Positions 16,646 through 26,508 of a stretch of DNA of 64,000 nucleotides are shown piece after piece; the first letter of the stretch is position 1; each line of letters begins with the position of its first letter. Made by a program: the position numbers and the translations under genes. Under the pieces are notes generated by a model. That model saw only the letters and a list, made by a program, of their open reading frames with translations. It made no database searches and had not been told where the DNA came from. Origin of the DNA: Parerythrobacter_A sp963838735 (GTDB taxonomy: Bacteria > Pseudomonadota > Alphaproteobacteria > Sphingomonadales > Sphingomonadaceae); the NCBI GenBank assembly GCA_963838735.1, contig CAWISG010000010.1:62001-126000 (forward strand), in the 5' to 3' direction.

Positions 16646-17413
16646 ATGACCGACATTGGCCATCACACCATGCCCGACGGACGGCGCATCGCCTGTCGCT
16701 TCACTCCCGGAACGATGCCCGCCATCGTGTTCCTGCCCGGCTATATGTCGGACATGGAAGGCGGCAAGGCGACCGCATTGTTCGCGCAATGCAAGGCAGA
16801 TGGGCGCGCCTGCCTGCTGCTCGATTATTCGGGGTGCGGACAATCTTCGGGCGACTTTGCCGATGGCACGCTGAGCCGCTGGCGCGACGAGGTGCTGGCA
16901 TTGATTGCCGTGCACGGGCTGGAGCGGGTCGTGCTGGTCGGGTCGAGCATGGGCGGGTGGCTGATGCTGTTGGTCGGGTTGGCATTGGGCCGGGACCGAG
17001 TTGCCGGATTGGTCGGCATCGCCGCCGCGCCGGATTTCACGCAATGGAGCCGGACCGATACCGAACGCGCCGCGCTGCAGCGGGGCGAAACGGTGTATGA
17101 GCCAAGCGAATACGGCGATCCCTTGCCACACCACCCCGGCTTCCATGCCGATGGCGAGGCGCACCGCCTGCTCGATACGGACATCGCGCTGACGTGCCCG
17201 GTGCGGTTGCTACACGGGCAGGACGACATTGCTGTGCCGCCTGCGCTCTCCACCCAGCTCGCCGCCGCGCTGCGTTCGGACGACATACAGGTAACGCTGG
17301 TCAAGGCAGGCGACCACCGCCTGTCGCGGCCTTCCGACATCGCGCTGCTGCTGCGCACGGTCGCGGGGCTGGCCGACGACACCGCCGGCGACACCGCCGA
17401 CGACACAGCCTGA
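16646..17413 (+). CDS. Alpha/beta-fold hydrolase
   Basis: 255 residues. The nucleophile elbow is GSSMGG with Ser101, the acid is in HGQDD, and the histidine is in GDHRLS, giving a complete Ser-Asp-His triad. The fold order is canonical, with YSGCGQSSGDFADG before the cap region. The protein resembles palmitoyl-protein-thioesterase-like/ABHD10-type hydrolases, but the substrate cannot be assigned. The C-terminus ends DDTAGDTADDTA, encoded by a 12-base tandem repeat. The TPR gene starts 11 bases after the stop, so the two probably form an operon. Confidence 0.82.
   Translation: MTDIGHHTMPDGRRIACRFTPGTMPAIVFLPGYMSDMEGGKATALFAQCKADGRACLLLDYSGCGQSSGDFADGTLSRWRDEVLALIAVHGLERVVLVGSSMGGWLMLLVGLALGRDRVAGLVGIAAAPDFTQWSRTDTERAALQRGETVYEPSEYGDPLPHHPGFHADGEAHRLLDTDIALTCPVRLLHGQDDIAVPPALSTQLAAALRSDDIQVTLVKAGDHRLSRPSDIALLLRTVAGLADDTAGDTADDTA
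17375..17410 (+). repeat. Three near-identical 12-base repeats at a gene end
   Basis: Units GACGACACCGCC, GGCGACACCGCC and GACGACACAGCC encode DDTA-GDTA-DDTA and run directly into the stop codon of the hydrolase gene. They form a disordered acidic tail of variable-number type. Confidence 0.6.
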
Positions 17414-17424
17414 ACGGAAACGCC

Positions 17425-18270
17425 ATGCTCGCCATCGCCCTGCCCCTGATGTTCCTGCAAGTCGGCCCCAACCCCTCCCCCGACGCCATAGCCAACACGG
17501 TCCCGACACTTCCCGGCGTGGATAAGAAGGCAGCGGTTCGGCGCACGGTAGCGGCAGCTATCGGCCCGCAATGCCCGCTCGACACGGATGCGGATGCGGC
17601 GCGCATTGCCGAAGAAGCGCAGCTGCGCACGACCGTCACCACCGGCACGGACCGGACGGCGGCGATCCACTGCCTGGCCATGGCGCAGGCGGACCTGGGT
17701 CTATGGCCGGAGGCGGCGGAATCCTTTGCGCGGGCGCGCGCGCTGGTCGGTGGCAACCAGCGCGAGCAGGCCCGTATCGGCGGGCAACGCGGTATCGCGC
17801 TGGCGGCAGCGGGCGATACGCAAGCGGCAATGCTGGCGTTCCGGCAGGCCAGCGACGATGCGCTGGCTGCCGGAGAACCGCTATTGGCCGCCGCCTTCAT
17901 CACAGAACATGCCAGCTTGCTGGTGAACGCGGGCGAACAGACCCGGGCGGCGCAACTGCTGGCCGATGCGCGGCGCGATGTCTCCGCCCAGCCGCAGATC
18001 TGGCTGCTATCCGCAACGCTGGCACGCCGTCAGGGCGATCTGGCGCAGGCCGAAACCTTTATCGGGCAGGCGCTGACGCTGGCCGATGACGCGGAGACAT
18101 TGCTGGAGGCCGGCATCATTGCCGCACTGGACGGGCGCGACGAAATGGCGCGCGAACGGTTCGACGATGCCGTCGTGCGCGCCCGGACGGGTCCGGTAGC
18201 CAATCAGGCGCGCGCCTATCTGGATCAACTGCAAGCACCTGATAAGACGGTGTCCGGGCGCCCCGACTAG
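17425..18270 (+). CDS. Exported TPR-repeat protein
   Basis: 281 residues starting with a short hydrophobic signal (MLAIALPLMFLQVG). Helical repeats typical of tetratricopeptides follow, for example LGLWPEAAESFARARALV, AAAGDTQAAMLAFRQASDDAL and RRQGDLAQAETFIGQALTLADDAE. Such proteins act as interaction scaffolds in the periplasm; no partner can be read here. The ATG at 17425 is 11 bases after the hydrolase stop. A longer open frame upstream overlaps that gene and is not needed. The 111 bases to the next gene hold only a ribosome-binding site. Confidence 0.7.
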   Translation: MLAIALPLMFLQVGPNPSPDAIANTVPTLPGVDKKAAVRRTVAAAIGPQCPLDTDADAARIAEEAQLRTTVTTGTDRTAAIHCLAMAQADLGLWPEAAESFARARALVGGNQREQARIGGQRGIALAAAGDTQAAMLAFRQASDDALAAGEPLLAAAFITEHASLLVNAGEQTRAAQLLADARRDVSAQPQIWLLSATLARRQGDLAQAETFIGQALTLADDAETLLEAGIIAALDGRDEMARERFDDAVVRARTGPVANQARAYLDQLQAPDKTVSGRPD

Positions 18271-18381
18271 TCGCGACACCGGTTGCCCCTGCATCGCGGC
18301 GGGCCTATCGCAGAACGCGGATCGGCCCAGTGGCGGACCGACCGGGCTGGCCAACCTGTTGCGGCCGGGAGAGAGCGCGTC

Positions 18382-21300
18382 ATGGCTGCAACCCAAACAC
18401 CCGAAGCGCCGCACAAGCTGGCCGAGAATACCGCGCTGGTCGCTGCCGCAGCGGATGCGATGGCCGCATCGCTGCTGCCTGGCGATACCCCGTTCGAACG
18501 GGATGCCATCACCGAAGCGGCACGGTTCGTACTGGACACCGCTGCGCAGCGTGAACCGGCGCGGTCGGCCCTGTCTATCGGGTCCGCCAGCGCCGACTAC
18601 CGCTACACCCGCATTGCGGTGGTCAATGACGACATGCCGTTCCTGGTCGATTCGATTGCCGGAACGCTCACCGCGCAGGGGCTGACTATCGACCGGCTGG
18701 TCCACCCCGTCATCCCGGTGAAGCGCGATGCCGACGGCGCGCTCATCGACTTGCCCGACACGGCGGACACGCGCGAATCGATGATCTATATCGAGACCGC
18801 GCGCGTCGATGCGCAGCGCCGCCGCGCGCTGGAAGCGGCCTTGCGCGAGACGCTGGGCGATGTGCGCGCCGCCGTGGCCGACTGGCCCAAACTGCGCGCC
18901 GCGATGCAGGCCGATGCGCAGGCGTTGCACGATGCCGAAGGTGCCGCGCTGCTGGAATGGCTGGCAGGCGGCATGATGACGCTGCTCGGCCATGTCACGC
19001 GCTACCGCAACGGCACGCAGAGCGACATGTTCGGTGTCTGCCGCAAGAGCGCGGGCGGCATCCTTGCCGAAGCCAGCTTCGAGGCTGCATTCGCCTGGTT
19101 CGACGATCCGGCCAAACGGTTCAGCCGCGAACCGCTGATCGTGAAGGCCAACCTCATCTCCAACGTCCATCGCCGTGTGCCGCACGACCTGCTGCTGGTG
19201 CCAGTCATGGCGTCGGACGCCGACGATGCCGAAGTTGCCGCGATATCCGTGCATGCCGGGGTGTGGACCAGCGCTGCACTGGCCGCGCCGCCGCAGGACG
19301 TGCCGCGCCTGCGCACCACGCTGGATGCGCTGTTCGACCGGCTTGGCTTCGATGCCGGTGGCCATGCTGGCAAGGCGCTGGTCCATGCCCTGACGACATT
19401 GCCGCATGATCTGGTGACGGGTTTCAGCGAACAGGACATCGCCCGCGTCGCCACCACCATGATGAGCCTGATCGACCGGCCCCGCCCGCGCCTGTCGCTG
19501 GTGGAGGCGCCTTTGCAACGCCACCTGTTCGCCTTCGTCTGGCTGCCGCGCGACATGCTGTCGACGCAAGTGCGCCAGAATGTGCAGGCCATGCTGGAAG
19601 AAGACACCGGCGCGTCATTGCTTGACTGGAGCCTGAGCGTGGAAGGCGGCGATCTTGCTACCCTGCGCTTCGTGCTCGACCTGCGGCAGGGCGCGCGCGA
19701 TTTTGCCGAAAACGCGATCGAACACCGTTTGCAGACCATGCTGCGCGGCTGGGGTGCGGAGGTAGAGCACGAGCTTACAAACCTGATGGAAGCCAAGCGC
19801 GCCGCAACCGTCGCCAGCCGCTTCGCCGATGCCTTCCCCACCGCCTATCGCGCGCATTACGGTGCAGCGGAGGCGGCCCGCGATATCGAGCGCATGCGCA
19901 CGCTGGTTGCTGGCGAGGCTGGCAGCAGTCGCCGCGATGCGCGCCTGCTGCAACAGGACGGCGAAGAAGGCGAACAGCGCCTGCGCCTGAAAATCTACGA
20001 GCACGAAGGTGCGCTGCCGCTGTCCGATGCGGTCCCTGCGCTGGAGAATTTCGGCTTCGGCGTGATGGAGGAATTGCCCACCATGCTCGAAAACGGGCAT
20101 CTGGGTACCATTCACGATTTCGCGCTGAGTCTGCCCGCCGGGATGACAGCAGCAGAAGTACTTGACCGCGCCGCCCCGGTCGAACGCGCCATCGCGGCGG
20201 TCCTCAATCAGGAGGCGGAGAACGATGCCTTCAACCGGCTGGTGCCGGGCACCGGCCTGCGCGCGCGCGAGGCGGACTGGCTTCGCGCGTTCTATCGCTA
20301 TCTGCGCCAGACCGGAATGGGCTTCACCATCTACACCGTCGTCGATGCGCTGGCGCAGGCCCCGTCGGTCACCCGTGCGCTGATCGACCTGTTCGAGGCG
20401 TTGCACGACCCGGCGTTCGACGGCGACCGCGAGGTGGCGGCAACGGACGCGCGCGAAGCGATCCGCGAAGGTTTGGCGGGCGTTGCCGCAATTAACGACG
20501 ACCGGCTGTTGCGCCTCTATCTCGCCGTCATCGAGGCGGTCCTGCGCACCAATGCCTTCGCGCCTGCTGCAAACGAGGCACTGGCATTCAAGATCGACAG
20601 CGCGCAGGTGCCGAACCTGCCGCGTCCCGTGCCGTGGCGCGAGATCTTCGTCTATTCGCGCCAGGTCGAGGGCATCCACCTGCGCGCCGGACCGGTCGCG
20701 CGCGGCGGCTTGCGCTGGTCCGACCGCCGCGACGATTTCCGCACCGAAGTGCTGGGCCTGATGAAAGCACAGCGGGTGAAGAACGCGGTCATCGTGCCGA
20801 CCGGCGCAAAGGGGGGGTTCTACCCAAAGCAACTGCCCGATCCCACCATCGACCGCGAGGCTTGGGCTGCCGAAGGGCAGGCGAGTTACGAGGTTTTCAT
20901 CCGCACGCTGCTGTCGGTGACGGACAATATCGTGGACGATGCGGTGGTGCATCCCGACGACGTGGTGCGACGCGATGCGGACGACCCCTATTTTGTGGTT
21001 GCCGCCGACAAGGGCACCGCGCGCTTCTCCGACATCGCGAATGCTATTGCGGAAGATCGCGGTTTCTGGCTGGACGATGCCTTCGCCAGTGGCGGGTCCA
21101 ACGGATACGACCACAAAGCGATGGGCATCACTGCCAAGGGCGCGTGGGTCTCGGTCCAGCGCCACTTCCTCGAACGCGGCGTCGATGTGCAGAGCGAGGC
21201 CATCGATGTGGTCGGCTGCGGCGATATGTCGGGTGACGTGTTCGGCAATGGTATGCTGCTGTCCAAGACAATCCGCCTGAGAGCCGCCTTCGACCACCGC

Positions 21301-23106
21301 CATATATTCATCGACCCCGCACCCGATGCGGCGAAGAGCTGGGACGAGCGCAAGCGGTTGTTCGATCTGCCGCGTTCCAGTTGGGAGGACTATAGCGCCA
21401 AGCTGATATCCAGGGGCGGCGGCGTGTTTGCGCGCAGCCTGAAGACTATTCCCGTTTCGGCGGAAATGCGGGAATTGCTGGATATCGAAAACGAGACGCT
21501 CGATCCCGACGGCTTGATTTCCGCCATCCTGGCCGCGCCGGTGGACCTTATCTGGTTCGGCGGCATTGGCACCTATATCAAGGCCGCGTCGGAGAACAAC
21601 GTCGCGGTCGGCGACCCGGCCAACGATGCCTTGCGGATAAACGGCGAGGATGTACGCGCGCAGGTGATCGGCGAAGGCGCAAACCTGGGCGTCACCCAGG
21701 CGGGGCGGATCGAATTCGCGCTGACCGGCGCAACAGGCGGCGGGCGCATCAACACCGACTTCATCGACAATTCCGCAGGCGTCGATTGCTCGGATAACGA
21801 GGTGAACATCAAGATCGCGCTGGCCGCCGCGCGCCGTGCGGGCAAGCTGTCCGAAAAACGCCGCAATGCGCTGCTGGCCGAGATGACCGACGAGGTGGCC
21901 GCGCTGGTGCTGGAAGACAACCGGCTGCAGGCGCTGGCTCTGTCCATTGCGGAGATCGACGGCGCGCAGGCGACCGCGTCGCAAGTGCGGCTGGTGGAGG
22001 CGCTGGAGGATCGCGATGCGCTGGACCGTCAGACCGAGGGTCTGGCGACCGGCGATGTCCTGTCGCGCCGCGCCGCCGACGGATCGGGCCTGACGCGGCC
22101 CGAACTGGCCGTGCTGCTGTCGAGCACCAAGCTGGTGTTGCAGGACGCCATCGAGAACACTGCCCTGCCCGACGATGCCAGTCTGGAGCCCACGCTGTTC
22201 GGCTATTTCCCGACGCCGATGCGCGACAGTTTCCGCAAACAGATCGCCACCCACCAGCTGCGGCGGGAGATCGTGGCGACCAAGCTGGCGAACCGCGTCG
22301 TCAACCGGCTGGGTATTGTTCACCCGTTCGAGCTGGCGGAGGAAGAGGGCGTCGGCCTTGCCGATGTCAGCGCGGCTTTCGTCGCCGCCGAAGCGCTGTT
22401 CGAGCTGCCCGCACTATGGGCGGCACTGGAAACGGCCGACATGCCCGAGCGTCCGCGCCTGCTGCTGTTCGACCACGTTGCCGCCGCGATGCGCAGCCAG
22501 ATGGCCGACCTGCTGCGCGCGGGTAGCAGTGTGGAGCCGCCCTCCGCCGTTGTGGCGCGGCTTGGCGCTGGCGTTGCCGCTCTGCTCGAAGGCAGCGACA
22601 TGCTGCTGGCCGACGAAACGCAGGCGCAGTCCGGGCGGTTGCTCGCCAGCCTGGTGGAAGCGGGTGCGCCCGAAGAACTCGCGGCGCGCGTGGTGCACCT
22701 TTACAATGTCGATGGCGCTGTCGGCCTTGCCGCGTTGGCGGGCGATGCGGAAATCGACGCGAAGCTGCTGACCGCCGCCTTTACCGACCTTGGCGCGCGG
22801 CTGGGGTTGGACTGGGCACAGGGTACTGCGGCGATGATGTCGCCGTCCGATGTCTGGGAGCGGATGCTGGTGTCAGGGCTCGCCCGCGATTTCCAGCAGA
22901 TGCGGCTGGAGTTCCTGCGCCGCCTGTCGCGCAGAAAGAACGGCAAAAGCGACCCCGAGGCCGCTGTTGCCGACTGGGCGGAACAGCACACCGCCGCCGT
23001 GCGCCAGTTCCGCAACATGGTCGGCCGCGCGCAATCGCACAGCCCTGTCGCCCCCGCCATGCTGGCCCAGATCGCCAGTCAGGCTCGCAACCTGCTGGCT
23101 CGCTGA
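18382..23106 (+). CDS. NAD-glutamate dehydrogenase, large (about 180 kDa) type
   Basis: 1574 residues, the size of the L-GDH/GDH180 family that oxidatively deaminates glutamate to 2-oxoglutarate with NAD+. N-terminal ACT-like regulatory regions (VVNDDMPFLVDSIAGTL) precede the catalytic domain. That domain has the family motifs RGGLRWSDRRDDFRTEVLGL and VPTGAKGGFYPK with the catalytic lysine, the nucleotide-binding stretch VVGCGDMSGDVFGNGMLL, and a long C-terminal helical region. The ATG at 18382 follows GGGAGAGAG. A large ORF antisense to it is a GC-driven shadow. The flavoprotein gene follows after four bases. Confidence 0.95.
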   Translation: MAATQTPEAPHKLAENTALVAAAADAMAASLLPGDTPFERDAITEAARFVLDTAAQREPARSALSIGSASADYRYTRIAVVNDDMPFLVDSIAGTLTAQGLTIDRLVHPVIPVKRDADGALIDLPDTADTRESMIYIETARVDAQRRRALEAALRETLGDVRAAVADWPKLRAAMQADAQALHDAEGAALLEWLAGGMMTLLGHVTRYRNGTQSDMFGVCRKSAGGILAEASFEAAFAWFDDPAKRFSREPLIVKANLISNVHRRVPHDLLLVPVMASDADDAEVAAISVHAGVWTSAALAAPPQDVPRLRTTLDALFDRLGFDAGGHAGKALVHALTTLPHDLVTGFSEQDIARVATTMMSLIDRPRPRLSLVEAPLQRHLFAFVWLPRDMLSTQVRQNVQAMLEEDTGASLLDWSLSVEGGDLATLRFVLDLRQGARDFAENAIEHRLQTMLRGWGAEVEHELTNLMEAKRAATVASRFADAFPTAYRAHYGAAEAARDIERMRTLVAGEAGSSRRDARLLQQDGEEGEQRLRLKIYEHEGALPLSDAVPALENFGFGVMEELPTMLENGHLGTIHDFALSLPAGMTAAEVLDRAAPVERAIAAVLNQEAENDAFNRLVPGTGLRAREADWLRAFYRYLRQTGMGFTIYTVVDALAQAPSVTRALIDLFEALHDPAFDGDREVAATDAREAIREGLAGVAAINDDRLLRLYLAVIEAVLRTNAFAPAANEALAFKIDSAQVPNLPRPVPWREIFVYSRQVEGIHLRAGPVARGGLRWSDRRDDFRTEVLGLMKAQRVKNAVIVPTGAKGGFYPKQLPDPTIDREAWAAEGQASYEVFIRTLLSVTDNIVDDAVVHPDDVVRRDADDPYFVVAADKGTARFSDIANAIAEDRGFWLDDAFASGGSNGYDHKAMGITAKGAWVSVQRHFLERGVDVQSEAIDVVGCGDMSGDVFGNGMLLSKTIRLRAAFDHRHIFIDPAPDAAKSWDERKRLFDLPRSSWEDYSAKLISRGGGVFARSLKTIPVSAEMRELLDIENETLDPDGLISAILAAPVDLIWFGGIGTYIKAASENNVAVGDPANDALRINGEDVRAQVIGEGANLGVTQAGRIEFALTGATGGGRINTDFIDNSAGVDCSDNEVNIKIALAAARRAGKLSEKRRNALLAEMTDEVAALVLEDNRLQALALSIAEIDGAQATASQVRLVEALEDRDALDRQTEGLATGDVLSRRAADGSGLTRPELAVLLSSTKLVLQDAIENTALPDDASLEPTLFGYFPTPMRDSFRKQIATHQLRREIVATKLANRVVNRLGIVHPFELAEEEGVGLADVSAAFVAAEALFELPALWAALETADMPERPRLLLFDHVAAAMRSQMADLLRAGSSVEPPSAVVARLGAGVAALLEGSDMLLADETQAQSGRLLASLVEAGAPEELAARVVHLYNVDGAVGLAALAGDAEIDAKLLTAAFTDLGARLGLDWAQGTAAMMSPSDVWERMLVSGLARDFQQMRLEFLRRLSRRKNGKSDPEAAVADWAEQHTAAVRQFRNMVGRAQSHSPVAPAMLAQIASQARNLLAR

Positions 23107-23110
23107 ACCG

Positions 23111-24346
23111 ATGGAACATGTCGATACGCTGATCGTCGGATCCGGCCATGCGGGTGCGCAGGCGGCGATTGCGTTAAGGCAGAACAATTACGCCGGGTCG
23201 ATCGCCATAATGGGCCGCGAGCCGGAACTGCCTTATGAACGCCCGCCTTTGTCCAAGGACTACCTCGCGCGCGCCAAGCCGTTCGAGCGGCTGGCGATCC
23301 GTCCGGCGCAGTTCTGGCAGGACAAGGCGATCACGCTGCGCCCCCGTACCAATGTTGCCGCCGTCGATGCCGATGCGCACACCGTACAGCTCGGCGATGG
23401 CAGCACGGTCGGCTACGGCAAGCTGGTCTGGGCAGCAGGTGGCGATGCGCGGCGGCTGGATTGCGCAGGCGCGGACCTGCCGGGCATCCACACCGTCCGC
23501 ACCCGCGCCGATGTCGATGCGATGCAGGGCGAGCTGGATGGGCGCGCCAAACGAGTGGTGGTGGTAGGCGGCGGCTATATCGGACTGGAAGCCGCCGCCG
23601 TCCTGCGTATGCTGGGCCACGAGGTTACCGTACTGGAAGCGCAGCCCCGCCTGCTGTCGCGCGTTGCCGGACCGGCGTTGTCCGACTTCTACGCCGCCGA
23701 ACACCGCAGCCAGGGCGTCACCGTCCGGCTCGAATGCCTGGTCGAAGGCATCACCGGCACCGAACACGTCACCGGCGTAACGCTGGCGAATAGCGAGACA
23801 TTGCCTGCCGATCTGGTGGTGGTCGGCATCGGCATCGTGCCGTCGGTCGGGCCGCTGATCGTGGCGGGCGCGGCGGGCGGCAACGGTGTGGATGTCGATG
23901 ATTTCTGCCGCACCAACCTGCCCGATGTCTATGCCGTCGGCGATTGCGCGGCGCATGCCAATGTGTGGGCGGACGGCGCGGTGATCCGCGTGGAATCGGT
24001 GCAGAACGCCGCCGACATGGCCACCACCGCCGCGCGCGCGATCTGCGGCGACGAACAGCCCTACATCGCCTTCCCCTGGTTCTGGTCCAACCAGTACGAT
24101 TTGCGCCTGCAAACCGCCGGGTTATCGCTGGACCATGACGAAGCGATCCTCCGCGGTGATCCGGCGGTGCGAAAGTTCTCCGTCGTCTATCTGAAAGCGG
24201 GGCGCGTGGTGGCGCTGGACTGCGTCAACGCGACGAAGGACTACGTGCAGGGGCGCAAACTGGTGGAGCATGTCCGCGAAACCGGTGCCACGTTCGACCG
24301 CGCTGCGCTGGCCGATACCGAAGTGCCGCTCAAGACGCTGCTGTAA
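23111..24346 (+). CDS. FAD-dependent NAD(P)H:ferredoxin/rubredoxin-type reductase
   Basis: 411 residues with two dinucleotide folds: FAD at VGSGHAGAQAA (about 10-20) and NAD(P)H at VVVGGGYIGLEAAAVL. The C-terminal FAD motif DVYAVGDCA and a reductase_C domain complete it. It belongs to the putidaredoxin/rhodocoxin-reductase family that passes electrons from NAD(P)H to small iron-sulfur proteins serving P450s or dioxygenases. It starts four bases after glutamate dehydrogenase, so it is cotranscribed. A P450 lies 3.5 kb downstream, but no ferredoxin gene is present in the window. Its end overlaps queG by 17 bases. Confidence 0.87.
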   Translation: MEHVDTLIVGSGHAGAQAAIALRQNNYAGSIAIMGREPELPYERPPLSKDYLARAKPFERLAIRPAQFWQDKAITLRPRTNVAAVDADAHTVQLGDGSTVGYGKLVWAAGGDARRLDCAGADLPGIHTVRTRADVDAMQGELDGRAKRVVVVGGGYIGLEAAAVLRMLGHEVTVLEAQPRLLSRVAGPALSDFYAAEHRSQGVTVRLECLVEGITGTEHVTGVTLANSETLPADLVVVGIGIVPSVGPLIVAGAAGGNGVDVDDFCRTNLPDVYAVGDCAAHANVWADGAVIRVESVQNAADMATTAARAICGDEQPYIAFPWFWSNQYDLRLQTAGLSLDHDEAILRGDPAVRKFSVVYLKAGRVVALDCVNATKDYVQGRKLVEHVRETGATFDRAALADTEVPLKTLL

Positions 24347-25415
24347 GTTCACCTGCCGCCCAACGCGCCGCCTCCGCCACCACCGGATCGGGGTCGCACT
24401 GCAATCGTTCGACCTGTCCCAGCAACGCAGCGTTCCCGCTGTTCCCCGCCGCGATCAGGCAATTGCGCACGAAGCGATCGCGCCCGATACGCTTGATCGG
24501 CGAACCGGCAAACGTCGCGCGAAATGCCGCATCGTCCAGCGCCAGCAATTCGCGCAGAAGCGGCCCGTCCAGCCCCTCTCGCGGCGCCAGCGCCTTGTGC
24601 CGCGCCGCTGTACTCGCAAAGCTGTTCCAAGGACACACTGCAAGGCAATCGTCGCAGCCATAGATACGGTTGCCCATCGCGCGGCGAAACTCGTGCGGGA
24701 TGGGGCCGCGATGTTCGATGGTGAGGTAGGAGATACAGCGCCGCGCATCGAGCTGGTAGGGGCGTGGAAACGCATCGGTCGGGCAGGCGGTCTGGCAGGC
24801 GGTGCAGCTGCCGCAACGGTCGGCATGCGGCGCGTCCGGTTCCAGCTCCAGCGTGGTGTAGATCGCGGCGAGAAACAGCCAGCTGCCATGTTCGCGGCTG
24901 ACAAGGTTAGTATGTTTACCCTGCCAGCCAATGCCCGCCGCCTGCCCCAGCGGCTTTTCCATGACCGGCGCGGTATCGACGAAGACCTTGAGCTGCATAT
25001 CGGGGTCGCCTGCTTCCGCCACCAGCCACCGCGCCAGCGCCTTCGCCGCCTTCTTCAGCACATCGTGATAATCGCGCCCCTGTGCATAGACCGACACGCG
25101 CGCCCGTTCTGCATCGTCAGCGAGGGCTAGCGGGTCGCTGTCGGGCGCATAGCTCATGCCCAGCGAAATCGCGCTGTTCGCTTCGGGCCACATCGCCTGC
25201 GGGCCAACGCGGACATCGGCGCGTTCCTCCATCCAGCCCATCGTGCCGTGATGCCCTGCCGCCAGCCAGGCGCGAAGCCGCGCCGCCGTTTGCGCATCGG
25301 TGGTGGCGGGCGCGACGCCCACGCTGGCAAAGCCCAGCCGCCGCGCCTCGGCAACCATGCGCGCCTTCAGCGTATCCTCTTGCCGTTCGCCGTTGGTTGC
25401 CGCGCCGTTAACCAC
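24330..25415 (-). CDS. queG: Epoxyqueuosine reductase
   Basis: 361 residues. Catalyses the last step of queuosine synthesis in tRNA, reducing epoxyqueuosine with cobalamin and two [4Fe-4S] clusters. The cluster ligands are visible in CGSCTACQTACP and CDDCLAVCPW, with the N-terminal DUF1730 region (GMSYAPDSDP) and a HEAT-like C-terminus. The full family order and length are present. It converges on the flavoprotein gene, sharing the last 17 bases. Confidence 0.93.
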   Translation of the reverse strand: MVNGAATNGERQEDTLKARMVAEARRLGFASVGVAPATTDAQTAARLRAWLAAGHHGTMGWMEERADVRVGPQAMWPEANSAISLGMSYAPDSDPLALADDAERARVSVYAQGRDYHDVLKKAAKALARWLVAEAGDPDMQLKVFVDTAPVMEKPLGQAAGIGWQGKHTNLVSREHGSWLFLAAIYTTLELEPDAPHADRCGSCTACQTACPTDAFPRPYQLDARRCISYLTIEHRGPIPHEFRRAMGNRIYGCDDCLAVCPWNSFASTAARHKALAPREGLDGPLLRELLALDDAAFRATFAGSPIKRIGRDRFVRNCLIAAGNSGNAALLGQVERLQCDPDPVVAEAARWAAGELTAAS

Positions 25416-25461
25416 GTTGAGGGTTGCTCCCGTTCATTCGCCACCGCTAGGGCGCGTCACC

Positions 25462-26508
25462 ATGGATATGGCGCTAAGCGGTTCCGCCCCGGCGGGCAAT
25501 GATAGGGCGGAACCGCTCGACACGACGATTGAGGCGAACAAGGACGGCCGCCCGCTGGCGATAGAGGCGCGCGGGCTGGTCAAGCGATTCAATGGCACGC
25601 TGGCTGTGGACGGTGTCGATATCAGCGTGCCCGAAGGCGCGATCTACGGCGTGCTCGGCCCCAATGGCGCGGGCAAGACCACAACGCTGCGCATGCTGCT
25701 GGGCATTATCGACCCGGACGAGGGCGAACGCCGCGTGTTCGGCCATGACGATCCACACGCCATCGCCAAGCTGATCGGATATCTGCCCGAAGAACGCGGC
25801 CTGTATCCATCGATGAAAGGCGTCGAAGCCATTGCCTTCATGGGCGCACTGCGCGGCCTGTCGCTGGACGAGGGGCGCAGACGCGGCGCGGAATTGCTGG
25901 CCGGTCATGGCATGGAATTCGCTATCGAGCGGCAGATCCGGCAAATGTCGAAAGGGCAGGCACAAACCGTGCAATTGCTTGGTACGCTGGTTCACCGGCC
26001 CAGGCTGGTGGTGCTGGACGAACCGTTTTCCGGCCTGGATGCCATCAATCAGGGCAAGCTTGAACGCATGATCCGCGACCTTGCCGATAACGGCACCACG
26101 GTCATCTTCTCCACCCATGTTATCCATCACGCCGAACGCCTGTGCGAAGGTGTGGCCATCATTGCGGGCGGCAAAGTGCCCTATGCCGGGTCGGTCGAGG
26201 CGGCACGCGACCGCATCCCGGCGCAGGTCCGGCTGGAAACGCGGACGCGCGACGGCGGGTGGCGCGCCGCGCTGCCCGACGACGCCCGGCAGGAGGGCGA
26301 CTTCTTCCATTTCCCGCTGCCCGACAGCGGCATCGAGACGCTGTTGAAGGCGTTGATCGATGGCGAAGCGGGCATCCTGTCGCTCAGTATCGAGCGCGCC
26401 GGGCTGCACGATGCCTTCGTACATATCGCGGGCGAAGCGGCGGCGCGCGCGCTGGCCGAAGACAGCACTGCCAATGCCGAGCTGTCAGCAAAGGGGCGCG
26501 GGCGATGA
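25462..26508 (+). CDS. ABC transporter ATP-binding protein (ABC-2 exporter type)
   Basis: 348 residues with an N-terminal extension of about 38 residues. Walker A is GPNGAGKTTT, Walker B LVVLDEPFSGLD, and the H-loop is in FSTHVIHHAE. The ABC signature is MSKGQAQ rather than LSGGQ, a common variant in the NatA-like group. It should energise the permease downstream, with which it overlaps as ATGA (26505-26508). The C-terminal ~100 residues form the accessory domain of this group. Homologues export Na+, drugs or lipids, so the substrate is not known. ATG 25462 lies 46 bases from the divergent queG. Confidence 0.88.
   Translation: MDMALSGSAPAGNDRAEPLDTTIEANKDGRPLAIEARGLVKRFNGTLAVDGVDISVPEGAIYGVLGPNGAGKTTTLRMLLGIIDPDEGERRVFGHDDPHAIAKLIGYLPEERGLYPSMKGVEAIAFMGALRGLSLDEGRRRGAELLAGHGMEFAIERQIRQMSKGQAQTVQLLGTLVHRPRLVVLDEPFSGLDAINQGKLERMIRDLADNGTTVIFSTHVIHHAERLCEGVAIIAGGKVPYAGSVEAARDRIPAQVRLETRTRDGGWRAALPDDARQEGDFFHFPLPDSGIETLLKALIDGEAGILSLSIERAGLHDAFVHIAGEAAARALAEDSTANAELSAKGRGR

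Noticed and set aside
19615..22323. A 902-codon open frame antisense to the glutamate dehydrogenase gene
   Set aside because: It lies wholly inside a well-supported gene, its translation is low-complexity and family-free, and long antisense frames are expected at this GC content.
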